From Acidobacteriota bacterium (GTDB lineage: Bacteria > Acidobacteriota > Terriglobia > UBA7540): a stretch of DNA of 64,000 nucleotides. The translations under genes and the position numbers were made by a program. Shown piece after piece: positions 45,561 to 53,285 of the stretch. The DNA is taken from contig SCRD01000008.1 in NCBI GenBank assembly GCA_004298155.1, positions 124,001-188,000 on the forward strand, given 5' to 3'. The notes under the pieces are model-generated. The model had not been told where the DNA came from and made no database searches. It was given only the letters and a program-made list of their open reading frames with translations. The stretch's first letter is position 1. Each line of letters opens with the position of its first letter.

Positions 45561-46382
45561 TTAAGCCTCTCGGGACTGCAAACTCAGTGTGGCCTGTCTT
45601 CTCATTCGCTTCCAGCACGCCGGGTCAATCCTGAGAACTGAGGTTGCCCCGGTTGCCAGATTGATGAAGCAGCCGTGATAGCTGATTTCGCCGTAGCGAA
45701 ACAGCCTCGCCAACAACGCAAGCGCGTGCTGCGCTAGGGTCGAATTAATGAATGCACCTTGCCTCTCCAGGGCAGCAACAGCGCTGCAACTTGGCTCGGT
45801 GTCGTCATCAAAGGCCGGATCGCAAATCTCAGGGAATAATTCGAAGGACGCGCGCAGGCGCAGCCTCGATCTGCGATTGCGCTCATTTAGGGGCTCACCC
45901 AGGACAAACTGGCCAGTGTCCGAGCTGTTTCCTAAATCCAGCATGTAGCTCGTTGCACTCCAGTTACTCACCGCATCCCGAATCGCGGCTCTCGCAGCTC
46001 TCGTGTCAACGCACCCGATCACAATGTGCGCGCGGAGGTCGTCGCCGGAATAACTCCGTGAAATGTAGGCGCCGGGTTTCAAGTGAGCCGGGAGCGCTTC
46101 CCAATTCAGTCCCCAGAAGAGGTTTAGGCGGTTGACCAGAACGACCGCTTTGTTATGGCCGATCTCCGATCGCGCGAACGCTTGGCGAACACAGTTGAAG
46201 GGCGAGATTGCATCGCCGTCCATCACGGTGACGTGCAAACCACCGGGGTGGCCCCAAGCCACGAGAGACTGATGAAGATAAGGCAGCCCGGCGGCGACGG
46301 CGCTTCCTGTCCCGCCGCAACCTACGACCAGCACACGCACCTGGCGTTCGAGCAATTCCGGATGGACGCGGTGGATTCCCAT
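45561..46382 (-). CDS. PRTRC system ThiF-family (E1-like) protein
   Basis: ATG 46382 has GAGGAAAT upstream and follows the PRTRC B gene, overlapping its end by ATG-proximal bases only slightly short of coupling. The 273-residue product has the E1 Rossmann motif VLVVGCGGTGSAVAAGL, then VTVMDGDAISPFNCVRQAFA and VIGCVDTRAARAAI. These are the nucleotide-binding and acceptor-docking motifs of ThiF/MoeB/E1 enzymes, which adenylate the C-terminus of a ubiquitin-like protein. No CxxC zinc pairs are evident. It is last in the cassette E-C-x-F-B-ThiF. Expected partners are PRTRC C (Ubl) and B (E2-like). Confidence 0.9.
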   Translation of the reverse strand: MGIHRVHPELLERQVRVLVVGCGGTGSAVAAGLPYLHQSLVAWGHPGGLHVTVMDGDAISPFNCVRQAFARSEIGHNKAVVLVNRLNLFWGLNWEALPAHLKPGAYISRSYSGDDLRAHIVIGCVDTRAARAAIRDAVSNWSATSYMLDLGNSSDTGQFVLGEPLNERNRRSRLRLRASFELFPEICDPAFDDDTEPSCSAVAALERQGAFINSTLAQHALALLARLFRYGEISYHGCFINLATGATSVLRIDPACWKRMRRQATLSLQSREA

Positions 46383-46392
46383 GGCGATTTCC

Positions 46393-47106
46393 TCAGCGGT
46401 CTGCTCCGCGGGCAACGAATTCCTCGAGCGTCTCGCCAGCGTCGGTCAGATACCGAACTGCGAATCTCTTCCTGTTAGCAAGACTTCTCCACAGGCCGAT
46501 GAAACCTCCTGGGTGATTGGTGAGCCGAACTGCTCCGACTGCGTGGGTGAAATTGGACTGAAAATAAGCAGCCTGCCACTGTGGAATCGAGGAAACATCG
46601 GAGCTTTCGGGCACGCGCATTGTGCCGGGACAAACCAAGCCTCGGTTGTCCGTGTTCCAATACGGCGCGGTCTTAAGCGGCGAGTTTCCTGCTGGCCGCG
46701 ATGTCGTTGCAAGCGCTCTTACGGAAAGATCTCTGCCAGCGACCTTGAAGACAAGCGCCGGGTGCGGTAAGACAAGACCATTGAGCTTCCGCGCTTGTTC
46801 GTCGGTTCCACCAAAGAACATGACCCGGCACTGCGGCCTTGACCACCAAACCAGCAAGTCCGGTGTCCGCGCGAGAATATTGTCGGGAAGAATCTCGGGT
46901 TTGACGCGGGCGCCCAGGCCTTCGGCAAGAGTGCGCACGAACGCAGTGTTTAGCAGTTCTCCGGCGGCGAGATACGGAGCGCCGTCCTGACTTTGTTCCA
47001 CTTTGTGCAGGCTAGCAAAAGCTCCGTCTCCCCCGGTCCGATAAACGAGCACAGCTTCGCGAAGCTTGAATTCACGGTTAGCGCCGATGTCAATGTAGGC
47101 TTTCAT
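46393..47106 (-). CDS. PRTRC system protein B (E2-like)
   Basis: ATG 47106 is preferred over an upstream frame start at 47124, which overlaps protein F. The 237-residue product begins MKAYIDIGANREFKLREAVL, then VYRTG, and includes PDNILARTPDLLVWWSRPQC followed by RVMFFGG, RKLNGLVLPHPALVFKVAGR and FTHAVGAVRLTNHPGGFIGL. This conserved order identifies PRTRC B, classed by comparative genomics as a divergent ubiquitin-conjugating (Prok-E2_D) domain. C108 in SRPQCRVMFF is a candidate catalytic residue, inferred only. It lies 4 bp after protein F and 10 bp before ThiF. Confidence 0.88.
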   Translation of the reverse strand: MKAYIDIGANREFKLREAVLVYRTGGDGAFASLHKVEQSQDGAPYLAAGELLNTAFVRTLAEGLGARVKPEILPDNILARTPDLLVWWSRPQCRVMFFGGTDEQARKLNGLVLPHPALVFKVAGRDLSVRALATTSRPAGNSPLKTAPYWNTDNRGLVCPGTMRVPESSDVSSIPQWQAAYFQSNFTHAVGAVRLTNHPGGFIGLWRSLANRKRFAVRYLTDAGETLEEFVARGADR

Positions 47107-47110
47107 CTTT

Positions 47111-48085
47111 TCACCCTGAAACAACCCACTTGTCGTTGCCCGGCATCAGGTCCATAAGCCGGCTCGCCGTCGCAAGCGTTTCGCAAGCGACACCGAATGA
47201 ATCAAACGCCTGCCTTGCGCCTTCCCGGTCACCCGGATCAAACGGGATGATCAGATTCGGCTCGGGCGTGACCTCCATCATTCCTTCGGACTCCTCATCG
47301 AATGCTGCCGCAATTCTGTCCGCTTCTGCGAAGATCGACAGAAGAGCGGGCAAAGGCGGGTTGCAGTCCGAAAGCAGTTCGCCGACAACGTCATCAAGCT
47401 GCGGTCGCTCCGCTTTGCGAGACACCTGGTCGAGCCTAAGAACTGTTTCGACCAACTTTGCCGCAAGCGGATTGGCGAACTTCCCCTTCAGACGGAGGAG
47501 TTCGCGGTGCTTCAGCGGCACCTGCTTCATGCACCGCGGAATCGAGCCCTGGACATCAGGCAATTCGTATTGGTTAGCCTCCGGCTCGTTCGCAATCCAA
47601 TCGAGCAAATTCTCCCTACGTTCTTCGGCGTCACGATAATCGTAGACCCTAGTCCAGCGATTCAGAGCGGCGACAAATAGATGGAAGAACGTTGCCGGCA
47701 GTTTGGGATGGTTTCCCTCGAGCAGTTGCAATGTGGGACCGAACATCACGCAGCCGGCCTCCGTTGGCTCGACCGTCAAGAAGAGCCTTTGCGGGTGGGC
47801 TTGATCTTCCTCGCCCCAAGCGGAAGGAGAAGAGCTGATTCTTGCTTCCAAAATGAAACGGCGCCGAATCGCCTCGCCACCATGTGCCTCGATCCACCGC
47901 TCAAGCGTCAGGCCAATAAACGAGGAGGGATCATGTTCCGCTCGATGCCAGTCTTCGAGGACTGCAATGTCCATTTCGACAAGAGATTTGGCCAGCATCA
48001 CAGCCAAGGTGTCGTCTGCAACCAAACGATGAACCAGCGGGACGCCATCGAGTCGCGGGAGCACCAATCCGCTGCCTTGCGCCAT
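47111..48085 (-). CDS. PRTRC system protein F
   Basis: ATG 48085 overlaps the stop of the preceding small gene (TGATG), which decides the start; the longer upstream frame is rejected. The 324-residue product begins MAQGSGLVLPRLDGVPLVHR and has DIAVLEDWHRAEHDPSSFIG, then CMKQVPLKHRELLRLKGKF and LAAKLVETVLRLDQVSR. This is the PRTRC F pattern. The protein is mostly helical, without catalytic motifs I can name. Its role in the PRTRC set is unknown. Confidence 0.85.
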   Translation of the reverse strand: MAQGSGLVLPRLDGVPLVHRLVADDTLAVMLAKSLVEMDIAVLEDWHRAEHDPSSFIGLTLERWIEAHGGEAIRRRFILEARISSSPSAWGEEDQAHPQRLFLTVEPTEAGCVMFGPTLQLLEGNHPKLPATFFHLFVAALNRWTRVYDYRDAEERRENLLDWIANEPEANQYELPDVQGSIPRCMKQVPLKHRELLRLKGKFANPLAAKLVETVLRLDQVSRKAERPQLDDVVGELLSDCNPPLPALLSIFAEADRIAAAFDEESEGMMEVTPEPNLIIPFDPGDREGARQAFDSFGVACETLATASRLMDLMPGNDKWVVSG

Positions 48086-48318
48086 CAACTGACCGGCGGA
48101 AGCCAGCCGGCCGGTGCATCGAGCGGCGTGCGGTTGTAAGCGCGCGCGCTCGCGTCCAGCGCGGCTGCGAGGAGTGCGGCGGCGCGTATCAATTCGGGGC
48201 ATCTGGCAAACCTCCCGACCAGTGTTTGGTAACGGGCATGGCGGCCCTGGCGAAGGTTTTCAAGCTCCGCTAGAACCGCCTGCTTCGTTGCCTCCCTCCG
48301 TTTGGAATTTTGGTTCAT
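48085..48318 (-). CDS. Small helical protein inside the PRTRC cassette
   Basis: ATG 48318 lies 4 bp after the PRTRC C stop; the stop overlaps the F start. The 77-residue product starts MNQNSKRREATKQAVLAELE and continues with GRFARCPELIRAAALLAAAL. It is basic and helical with one cysteine. Coupling on both sides shows it is a genuine cassette member, though I have no family name for it. Confidence 0.65.
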   Translation of the reverse strand: MNQNSKRREATKQAVLAELENLRQGRHARYQTLVGRFARCPELIRAAALLAAALDASARAYNRTPLDAPAGWLPPVS

Positions 48319-48322
48319 CGGG

Positions 48323-48526
48323 TCACCCCTTTGAACCAATGGCGCGAGAGAACCTGTACACCAGCTTGTCCCCGACAACTTCCGGCCCGGTGATCGTCGC
48401 GGTCGCAATGTCGGGATATTGCTGTGAATACAGCGTCCGAACTTCCTCTGCTGAGAGCTTCGGGTCCGGATCGGGAAGCTTCAAAGATTGGAAACTGAAA
48501 CTGCGGCCAAGTACTCGGCTTTCCAT
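48323..48526 (-). CDS. PRTRC system protein C (ubiquitin-like)
   Basis: ATG 48526 overlaps the protein E stop (TGATG). The 67-residue product reads MESRVLGRSFSFQSLKLPDP, then VRTLYSQQYPDIATATITGP and DKLVYRFSRAIGSKG. It matches PRTRC C, a beta-grasp (Prok_Ub) protein proposed to be the modifier of this system. The C-terminus ends in Lys-Gly rather than Gly-Gly, which bears on whether and how it is adenylated by the ThiF protein. Very short, cytoplasmic. Confidence 0.88.
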   Translation of the reverse strand: MESRVLGRSFSFQSLKLPDPDPKLSAEEVRTLYSQQYPDIATATITGPEVVGDKLVYRFSRAIGSKG

Positions 48527-49026
48527 CAGAGTGCGAGACCTCCCTTCGGTTGAGTTGAAGCTGGCTCGCACGACGCCGTTCCGAATAGCCCCGGCGCTGC
48601 AGCGGATGCCGAAGCCGGCGCGGTGTCGGAAGGCGTTGCGGGTGCGGCGGATGCAGTTGAGCTAGGCTCAGCGGACGTCGCGTTGCTTCCTTTATCGAGC
48701 GGCTTGTGAGTTGCTTTCTTGCGCTCTTCGGCTTTCCGCTTCGCTTCCTCCTGCGCGGCCTTGGCGGCAGCCTCCATCGTGGCTTTCGCTTCGGCCAGAG
48801 TGCTGGCGGTTTGCTGGTGGGTTTGGACGTAACCGGCCAAATGCTTCCCGAGTTCGGCATCAAGTTCCTCGGGCGAGCCGGTGTACGTGAGTGGGGTGGT
48901 GAGAGCCGGATTCTCGTCGGCCTTTCCGTGGGGAATGACGTTGACGCGGAGCGTCCTGTCATCCACCTTGGCCACCGTGATGAGCACGGTGCAGCCGGCA
49001 AGAAGCGGCATGAGTTCGACGAACAT
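48526..49026 (-). CDS. PRTRC system protein E
   Basis: First gene of the cassette, ATG 49026, with a perfect AAGGAGG upstream. The 166-residue product begins MFVELMPLLAGCTVLITVAK and has the conserved DRTLRVNVIPHGKADENPAL, then TTPLTYTGSPEELDAEL. From about residue 80 it becomes a Lys/Glu/Ala helix and then a Ser/Thr/Ala/Pro-rich disordered tail. This is PRTRC E. Its function is unknown; a scaffold for the conjugation enzymes is conceivable. Confidence 0.85.
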   Translation of the reverse strand: MFVELMPLLAGCTVLITVAKVDDRTLRVNVIPHGKADENPALTTPLTYTGSPEELDAELGKHLAGYVQTHQQTASTLAEAKATMEAAAKAAQEEAKRKAEERKKATHKPLDKGSNATSAEPSSTASAAPATPSDTAPASASAAAPGLFGTASCEPASTQPKGGLAL

Positions 49027-49161
49027 TACGTGTCCTCCTTATTTTGAAATAGGGCAATTTCGTTGCCGACCACGGTCGGGCCACATTCTGAACCTTGCAC
49101 ACGCAGGATGGGAGAGGGCTCACCCGGTATTGCAATAGGCGACCGAAACCGAGCCAAGGTT

Positions 49162-49202
49162 TTGCCCCCCTCGCCCTTCTTGTGGTATGCTAATCAGCGG
49201 AT
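49162..49202 (+). promoter_or_regulatory. Promoter of the XRE gene with shared box
   Basis: TTGCCC (49162-49167), 18-bp spacer, then TATGCTAATCAGCGGAT (49186-49202), ten bases before the XRE start codon. The 17-base box recurs, with one difference, ahead of the ubiquitin-like gene at 50271. GCTAATCAGC inside the box is a small dyad. Confidence 0.6.
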
Positions 49203-49211
49203 ATACGGATC

Positions 49212-49523
49212 ATGACATTCGGACAAATCGTCGCTCAAGCTCGAAAGAAGTTGGGTATCAGCCAAAAGGAGCTTGCCAATCGCATTAAAAAGGAAGACGG
49301 AGAATCGATATCACCGCAATACCTGAATGATATAGAGCGAGATCGCAGGAACCCTCCGTCGGAATATCTCATTAGCCAGTTCGCAAAGGAGTTGAAGCTC
49401 TCCAAGCACTACCTCCTTCTCGCAGCAGGCACATTGCCTCAAGAAGACAAGGAAAAATTAAGTGATTCGAACCCCGATGATGTCGAACAGGCATATCGGG
49501 CTTTTCGCAGGCAAATTAAGTGA
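49212..49523 (+). CDS. XRE-family helix-turn-helix regulator
   Basis: A 103-residue protein: FGQIVAQARKKLGISQKELA, then GESISPQYLNDIERDRRNPP and FAKELKLSKHYLLLAAGTLP. This is a Cro/cI-type HTH over residues ~3-65 with a short tail. It is followed 6 bp later by an ImmA/IrrE metallopeptidase. In ICEBs1-type switches the protease cleaves the XRE repressor. The box in its own promoter is shared with the Ubl operon, so it probably represses both. Confidence 0.88.
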   Translation: MTFGQIVAQARKKLGISQKELANRIKKEDGESISPQYLNDIERDRRNPPSEYLISQFAKELKLSKHYLLLAAGTLPQEDKEKLSDSNPDDVEQAYRAFRRQIK

Positions 49524-49529
49524 AGACCG

Positions 49530-50243
49530 ATGAAGTGGGTTAAAGATCAAACCGGGCGCTTCTCAGTGCGGCCTCACTATCTTCCCGAGGAACTCGACTC
49601 CGAATGTGAGAAGCTCATAACTGATTTTCTCCTTCAACGACATCGAAAGGTCGAGTACCCGGTCAGAACCGACGACGTCACTGTGCTCATTGAGACCTTG
49701 ACAGATGACCTTGATTTATATGCCGATCTGTCACAAGAGGATGGCGACGTCGAAGGAGTCACAGACTTCTTCCCAGGGCACCGACCGAAAGTAAAAATCT
49801 CTAGAGAGTTGGCACTCGATCCGCGCATGAGCAATCGCCTTCGGACCACGCTCACTCACGAACTTGGACACGTTAAGTTTCATGCGTTCATGTACGAAAG
49901 TGAGACATCAGGCAACTTGTTTAGTAGTGCGGGCGCTGTCATCTCCAATAAATGCAAGCGGGACAACATGTTAGGGTCGCTCAAGGCGGACTGGATGGAA
50001 TGGCAGGCGGGATTCTCATGCGGAGCTTTCCTGATGCCGGTGACGGCGTTGCGCGCAACGGTTAGGCAGTTCCTTGAAGAGCATGAAATTTCCGTGGGAC
50101 AATTCGAGGCAAGGACTTCGGAGGCCGGGAGGCTAATTTCCACGGTTTCTAATGCCTACGCGGTCTCGCGGGAGGCTGCCCGTGTCCGCTTGCTGCAACA
50201 AGGCACGCTCTCCGAAACAGCGTTGCCAGCCGCTCTTTTTTGA
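49530..50243 (+). CDS. ImmA/IrrE-family metallopeptidase
   Basis: A 237-residue protein with the zinc-protease motif TLTHELGHVKFHAFM (HELGH, residues ~111-115) and a C-terminal helical region containing KADWMEWQAGFSCGAFLMPV, the conserved WxxxxAxxxAxxLLMP-like block of ImmA/IrrE. Relatives cleave a partner HTH repressor on DNA damage or infection. It lies directly behind the XRE gene and just ahead of the ubiquitin-like operon, so it is the likely trigger that turns the operon on. The inducing signal is unknown. Confidence 0.88.
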   Translation: MKWVKDQTGRFSVRPHYLPEELDSECEKLITDFLLQRHRKVEYPVRTDDVTVLIETLTDDLDLYADLSQEDGDVEGVTDFFPGHRPKVKISRELALDPRMSNRLRTTLTHELGHVKFHAFMYESETSGNLFSSAGAVISNKCKRDNMLGSLKADWMEWQAGFSCGAFLMPVTALRATVRQFLEEHEISVGQFEARTSEAGRLISTVSNAYAVSREAARVRLLQQGTLSETALPAALF

Positions 50244-50246
50244 CAG

Positions 50247-50287
50247 TTGCAAAATTTTTTCGATGTGCGATATGCTAATAAGCGGAT
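50247..50287 (+). promoter_or_regulatory. Promoter of the Ubl operon with the same box
   Basis: TTGCAA (50247-50252), 18-bp spacer, then TATGCTAATAAGCGGAT (50271-50287). Both the box and the -35/-10 spacing match the XRE promoter; the start codon is 37 bp downstream with a leader carrying AGGGAG. Confidence 0.62.
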
Positions 50288-50324
50288 CGGCAGAATAGCA
50301 GCGTTGATCGAAAGGGAGACAAAA

Positions 50325-50582
50325 ATGGCTACACAGATTAACCATCCCACGGACCCCGCGACGGGTCCCGACGTGACTATCACGATCAACAATACAGGCT
50401 ACACGGTGCACCGTGGAAGTATGACGGTCAGCGAGATCAAGGAGCTCGCCAGAATTCCCGCGGCGTACGAACTTGAGGAAATTGTCGATGGAAAATTGGT
50501 CCCGCTCAAAGACGACCAGCACGTGGTTATTAAGGGCGGTGAAATATTCGTCAGTCACCCTCGGTCCGGGTCGGCATCCTAA
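50325..50582 (+). CDS. Ubiquitin-like modifier (multiubiquitin-domain family)
   Basis: ATG 50325 with AAGGGAG upstream. The 85-residue product contains a single beta-grasp unit: VTITINNTGYTVHRGSMTVS, EIKELARIPAAYELEEIVDG, KLVPLKDDQHVVIKGGEIFV and SHP. This is the Multi_ubiq (PF14452) signature; relatives often carry two or three copies, here one. The tail after the fold is RSGSAS, with no terminal Gly-Gly, so it may need trimming by the JAB peptidase coded two genes later, or work without it. First gene of a five-gene operon with E2, JAB, E1 and a kinase. Confidence 0.85.
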   Translation: MATQINHPTDPATGPDVTITINNTGYTVHRGSMTVSEIKELARIPAAYELEEIVDGKLVPLKDDQHVVIKGGEIFVSHPRSGSAS

Positions 50583-50917
50583 TGGTCGATCAAAGGCACC
50601 TCCAAGAGATACGATCTCTGTGCCCGGGGCTTAAACAACTCACGGAAGGCGGGGTTGATTACGTCCTGCTTCCAGCACTTAGGCTGCCCGATGGGTGCAC
50701 TCCTTGCGTTGTGGATTGCCTGCTCGTCTTAGGGTCGCGAGACGGATACGACACCCGCTTGTACTTCTCGCAGGTGGTCACGAGTCCACAGGGCCGAAAC
50801 TGGAACAGCCAAAACATTCGCATACTAGAACGCAATTGGTTCGCATATTCTTGGCGCATCCCGACGGGGCTCCGGCCAATCGAGACTCTGCTCGCACACT
50901 TGCAAGCACTCAGATGA
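50582..50917 (+). CDS. E2-like ubiquitin-conjugating protein (Prok-E2_E type)
   Basis: A 111-residue protein whose ATG overlaps the Ubl stop. The family blocks are visible: CTPCVVDCLLVLGSRDGYDT, RLYFS, then RNWNSQNIRILERNWFAYSW and RIPTGLRPIETLLAHLQALR. The E2 fold in this family carries a conserved Trp/Asn region instead of the HPN of eukaryotic E2s. Cysteines are at 14, 39, 42 and 46, any of which could be the carrier; I cannot pick one. Tight coupling with the Ubl and JAB genes supports its role. Confidence 0.83.
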   Translation: MVDQRHLQEIRSLCPGLKQLTEGGVDYVLLPALRLPDGCTPCVVDCLLVLGSRDGYDTRLYFSQVVTSPQGRNWNSQNIRILERNWFAYSWRIPTGLRPIETLLAHLQALR

Positions 50918-51420
50918 ACATCACGCTTCGCATCCCCGGCTACCTTCTAGACATGATCCTGACGGATCTCCGTCGACGGCACGAATTTGCACGTGAGCGC
51001 GTCGGCTTTGTGTGTTGCAAACAGGCCCCGGTCCCTTCTGGCCACCTGCTCCTCGCCTACAAGTACACGCCCATCAGGGATAAGCAGTATATCGAGAACC
51101 AGACTGTTGGTGCGGAATTCGACGCTTCGGCAATTCGCGAGGCGATGCAACTTGCACTCGATGAAGACGCAGCGGTGTTACATGTCCACCTCCACGATCA
51201 CCCTGGAAGGCCAAGCATGAGCAAAACCGATAACCGTGAAATACAAGCCTTGATGCCGTGCTTCGTGAGCCTCTGTCCAAAGCGGGTACATGGAGCGTTG
51301 GTACTCAGCGCCGACCGTGCCACAGCAAAGGTATGGGGAACGCATTTGCCCCCCGATGGTACTTCGATGACGAAGATCACCAGCGTCGGGGCGCGGATCC
51401 GTTTCCTTGGAGGAGTATGA
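50914..51420 (+). CDS. JAB/MPN-domain peptidase (Ubl processing or removal)
   Basis: Start ATG 50914 overlaps the E2 stop (ATGA), deciding against a longer upstream frame. The 168-residue product has the JAMM zinc motif HVHLHDHPGRPSMSKTD (H94-x-H96, S103, D106) with the expected upstream Glu in ERVGF (E28). JAB proteases cut isopeptide or peptide bonds after ubiquitin-like proteins. Here it may mature the Ubl tail and reverse conjugation. Other parts: VGAEFDASAIREAMQLALDE. All catalytic ligands appear intact. Confidence 0.85.
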   Translation: MNITLRIPGYLLDMILTDLRRRHEFARERVGFVCCKQAPVPSGHLLLAYKYTPIRDKQYIENQTVGAEFDASAIREAMQLALDEDAAVLHVHLHDHPGRPSMSKTDNREIQALMPCFVSLCPKRVHGALVLSADRATAKVWGTHLPPDGTSMTKITSVGARIRFLGGV

Positions 51421-52208
51421 CCGAGCGCTACTCGAGGCAGACATTTCTTGGGGCGAATGCAATGGAATTCCTGCGAGAAGCCGACGTGGCCATTATCGGC
51501 GTCGGCGGTGGCGGTTCGCATGTCGCTCAGCAACTCGCACACATTGGCGTAGGGCATGTACAGCTCTACGATCCCGATCGGGTCGACGAGAGCAACCTGA
51601 ATCGCCTCGTCGGCGCCGTTGCCGCGGATGCAACGACTCGCGAGCTAAAAGTGAGAGTCGCGGAACGGATGATCCGGGGCATCAATCCTGAGGTGAACAC
51701 ACAGGTCTTTCCCTCAAAATGGCAACTGGCCGCGCCTAGGCTCAGGGAATCAGATGTAATCGTCAGCTGCGTGGATTCGTTCGCGGCACGTCAAGACATC
51801 GAAGTAACGGCCCGTCGATTCCTAATTCCCCTAATCGACATCGGCATGGATGTGCACCTTGTTGACAATAAGCCGCAAATCGCTGGCCAAGTCATCCTCT
51901 CCCTCCCCGGTGGACCGTGCATGAAATGCCTCGGATTTCTCAATGACGAGGCGTTACGCCAAGAGGCAGACCAGTATGGGGCCGCGGGTGATCGTCCTCA
52001 GGTGATCTGGACCAATGGCGTTCTCGCCTCGGTTGCTGTCGGCATACTGGCAGATCTTGTGACTGGATGGAGAGACCAGCGGCTCTGCGGCGAATACATC
52101 CACTACGACGGCAACACCCACGAATTATCAAACAGTCCTAGACTTCAGTACGCTCCAGCCAAGTGCATCCATTTTCCCTTGGAGGATATCGGAGAACCAC
52201 GGCTGTAA
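51417..52208 (+). CDS. E1-like (ThiF) activating enzyme of the Ubl operon
   Basis: Start ATG 51417 overlaps the JAB stop (ATGA) and has GGAGG upstream. The 263-residue product has Rossmann motif VAIIGVGGGGSHVAQQLA (residues 24-41), YDPDRVDESNLNRLVGA and VSCVDSFAARQDIE, all core E1 features. PCMKCLG (C168, C171) could be half of a zinc site or contain the catalytic Cys. It should adenylate the Ubl and pass it to the E2. It is clearly different from the ThiF protein of the PRTRC cassette 5 kb to the left. Confidence 0.88.
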   Translation: MTERYSRQTFLGANAMEFLREADVAIIGVGGGGSHVAQQLAHIGVGHVQLYDPDRVDESNLNRLVGAVAADATTRELKVRVAERMIRGINPEVNTQVFPSKWQLAAPRLRESDVIVSCVDSFAARQDIEVTARRFLIPLIDIGMDVHLVDNKPQIAGQVILSLPGGPCMKCLGFLNDEALRQEADQYGAAGDRPQVIWTNGVLASVAVGILADLVTGWRDQRLCGEYIHYDGNTHELSNSPRLQYAPAKCIHFPLEDIGEPRL

Positions 52209-52226
52209 GGAAGGACGCCAATAACC

Positions 52227-53078
52227 ATGGAACTGAGCCAGGTTGAGCCGAGCGTAATTGCCAACAATTGCCCAGGTTTAGTCATCGGAACACAGCTTAA
52301 AATCGGGGGACAGAAACGAGTCTGGCAATGCGCGTACCAAAAGGAGGCTTACGTACTGAAAGCATTGATGGGGGATGAGCGCACGCTACGCCGGGTTCGT
52401 CGCGAGATTGAAGTGATGCATGTTTGCGAATCACGTTACTTACCCAAGTTCGGCCCATTGCCCCTGCAGGAGCTGCGGCTTGCTAACGGACAAACACTTC
52501 TTTACTTTTTGGAGGAATATATCGAGGGTACCCCGCTCAACTCAGTCCACATGCCGATGCCGACAGAGGATGTAGTTGCGCTCGCACTCTGCGTGGCCGA
52601 GGCCCTCGATGTGCTTGCCCTAAATGGGTACGTTCATCGCGACGTCAAGCCCATGAATATCATTCAAAGGCGCTCATCCGACTACGTGCTGATTGACGCA
52701 GGGATAGCGCTTGACCTCGACGGAGAAGCAATCAGCGTTTCCGGTGCTGTGGTCGGTACGAAGTGGTACCTTTCCCCCGACCAACTAACTCTCCCGCCAA
52801 AAGAACTGGACCTTCGGTCCGACCTATTCTCGCTTGGTGTCACACTATATGAGAGTGCGACGGGAGAACATCCTTTTATGAATGACGAAGTGCCACGTGG
52901 CGATATTGTTCTCAACATTCTGCATTTCGAGTGTCTTGACCCGCAGCGGTTCAACCCCGCAATGCCTCGCCCACTCTGTGACGTCATCTCAAGACTTTTG
53001 TGCAAAGATCGCAATGGGCGCTATTCCACCGTAGAGGAGCTGCGGGACGCGCTCAAGGCCGTGCGCTTGCCGGTGTAA
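52227..53078 (+). CDS. Ser/Thr protein kinase ending the Ubl operon
   Basis: A 283-residue single-domain kinase that starts 18 bp after the E1 gene. Motifs: Lys in AYVLKALMGD (K45), catalytic loop YVHRDVKPMNII (HRD 137-139, N144), DAG (157-159) in place of DFG, and activation segment VVGTKWYLSPDQ in place of APE. F-helix DLFSLGVTLYESATGEHPF is present. The glycine-rich loop (LKIGGQK) is short. Active-site Asp and Lys are retained, so it is probably active. No membrane segment or sensor domain. A kinase as fifth gene of such an operon is not a layout I know. Confidence 0.88.
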   Translation: MELSQVEPSVIANNCPGLVIGTQLKIGGQKRVWQCAYQKEAYVLKALMGDERTLRRVRREIEVMHVCESRYLPKFGPLPLQELRLANGQTLLYFLEEYIEGTPLNSVHMPMPTEDVVALALCVAEALDVLALNGYVHRDVKPMNIIQRRSSDYVLIDAGIALDLDGEAISVSGAVVGTKWYLSPDQLTLPPKELDLRSDLFSLGVTLYESATGEHPFMNDEVPRGDIVLNILHFECLDPQRFNPAMPRPLCDVISRLLCKDRNGRYSTVEELRDALKAVRLPV

Positions 53079-53285
53079 AAACATCCTGGCAAGTATAAAC
53101 GATGGCACGCAGTCATTCATTTCCTTGGGCTCAAGGACACCTCGAAGCGCGAAACTGCCATCCACGGCTCGTAGGGCCAGGGTTTGCTCCCAGCCAATGC
53201 CGATACAAACGTCGGTCCCACGGCACCATTTTCAGGGCAGGAAAAGAGAACAACGAGAGAAGTGAACGTTGGCACGAGCCACAAG

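Noticed and set aside
49212-50243. XRE plus ImmA/IrrE pair as a type II toxin-antitoxin (XRE-COG2856)
   Set aside because: Possible, but the shared promoter box with the Ubl operon fits a repressor/protease switch better.
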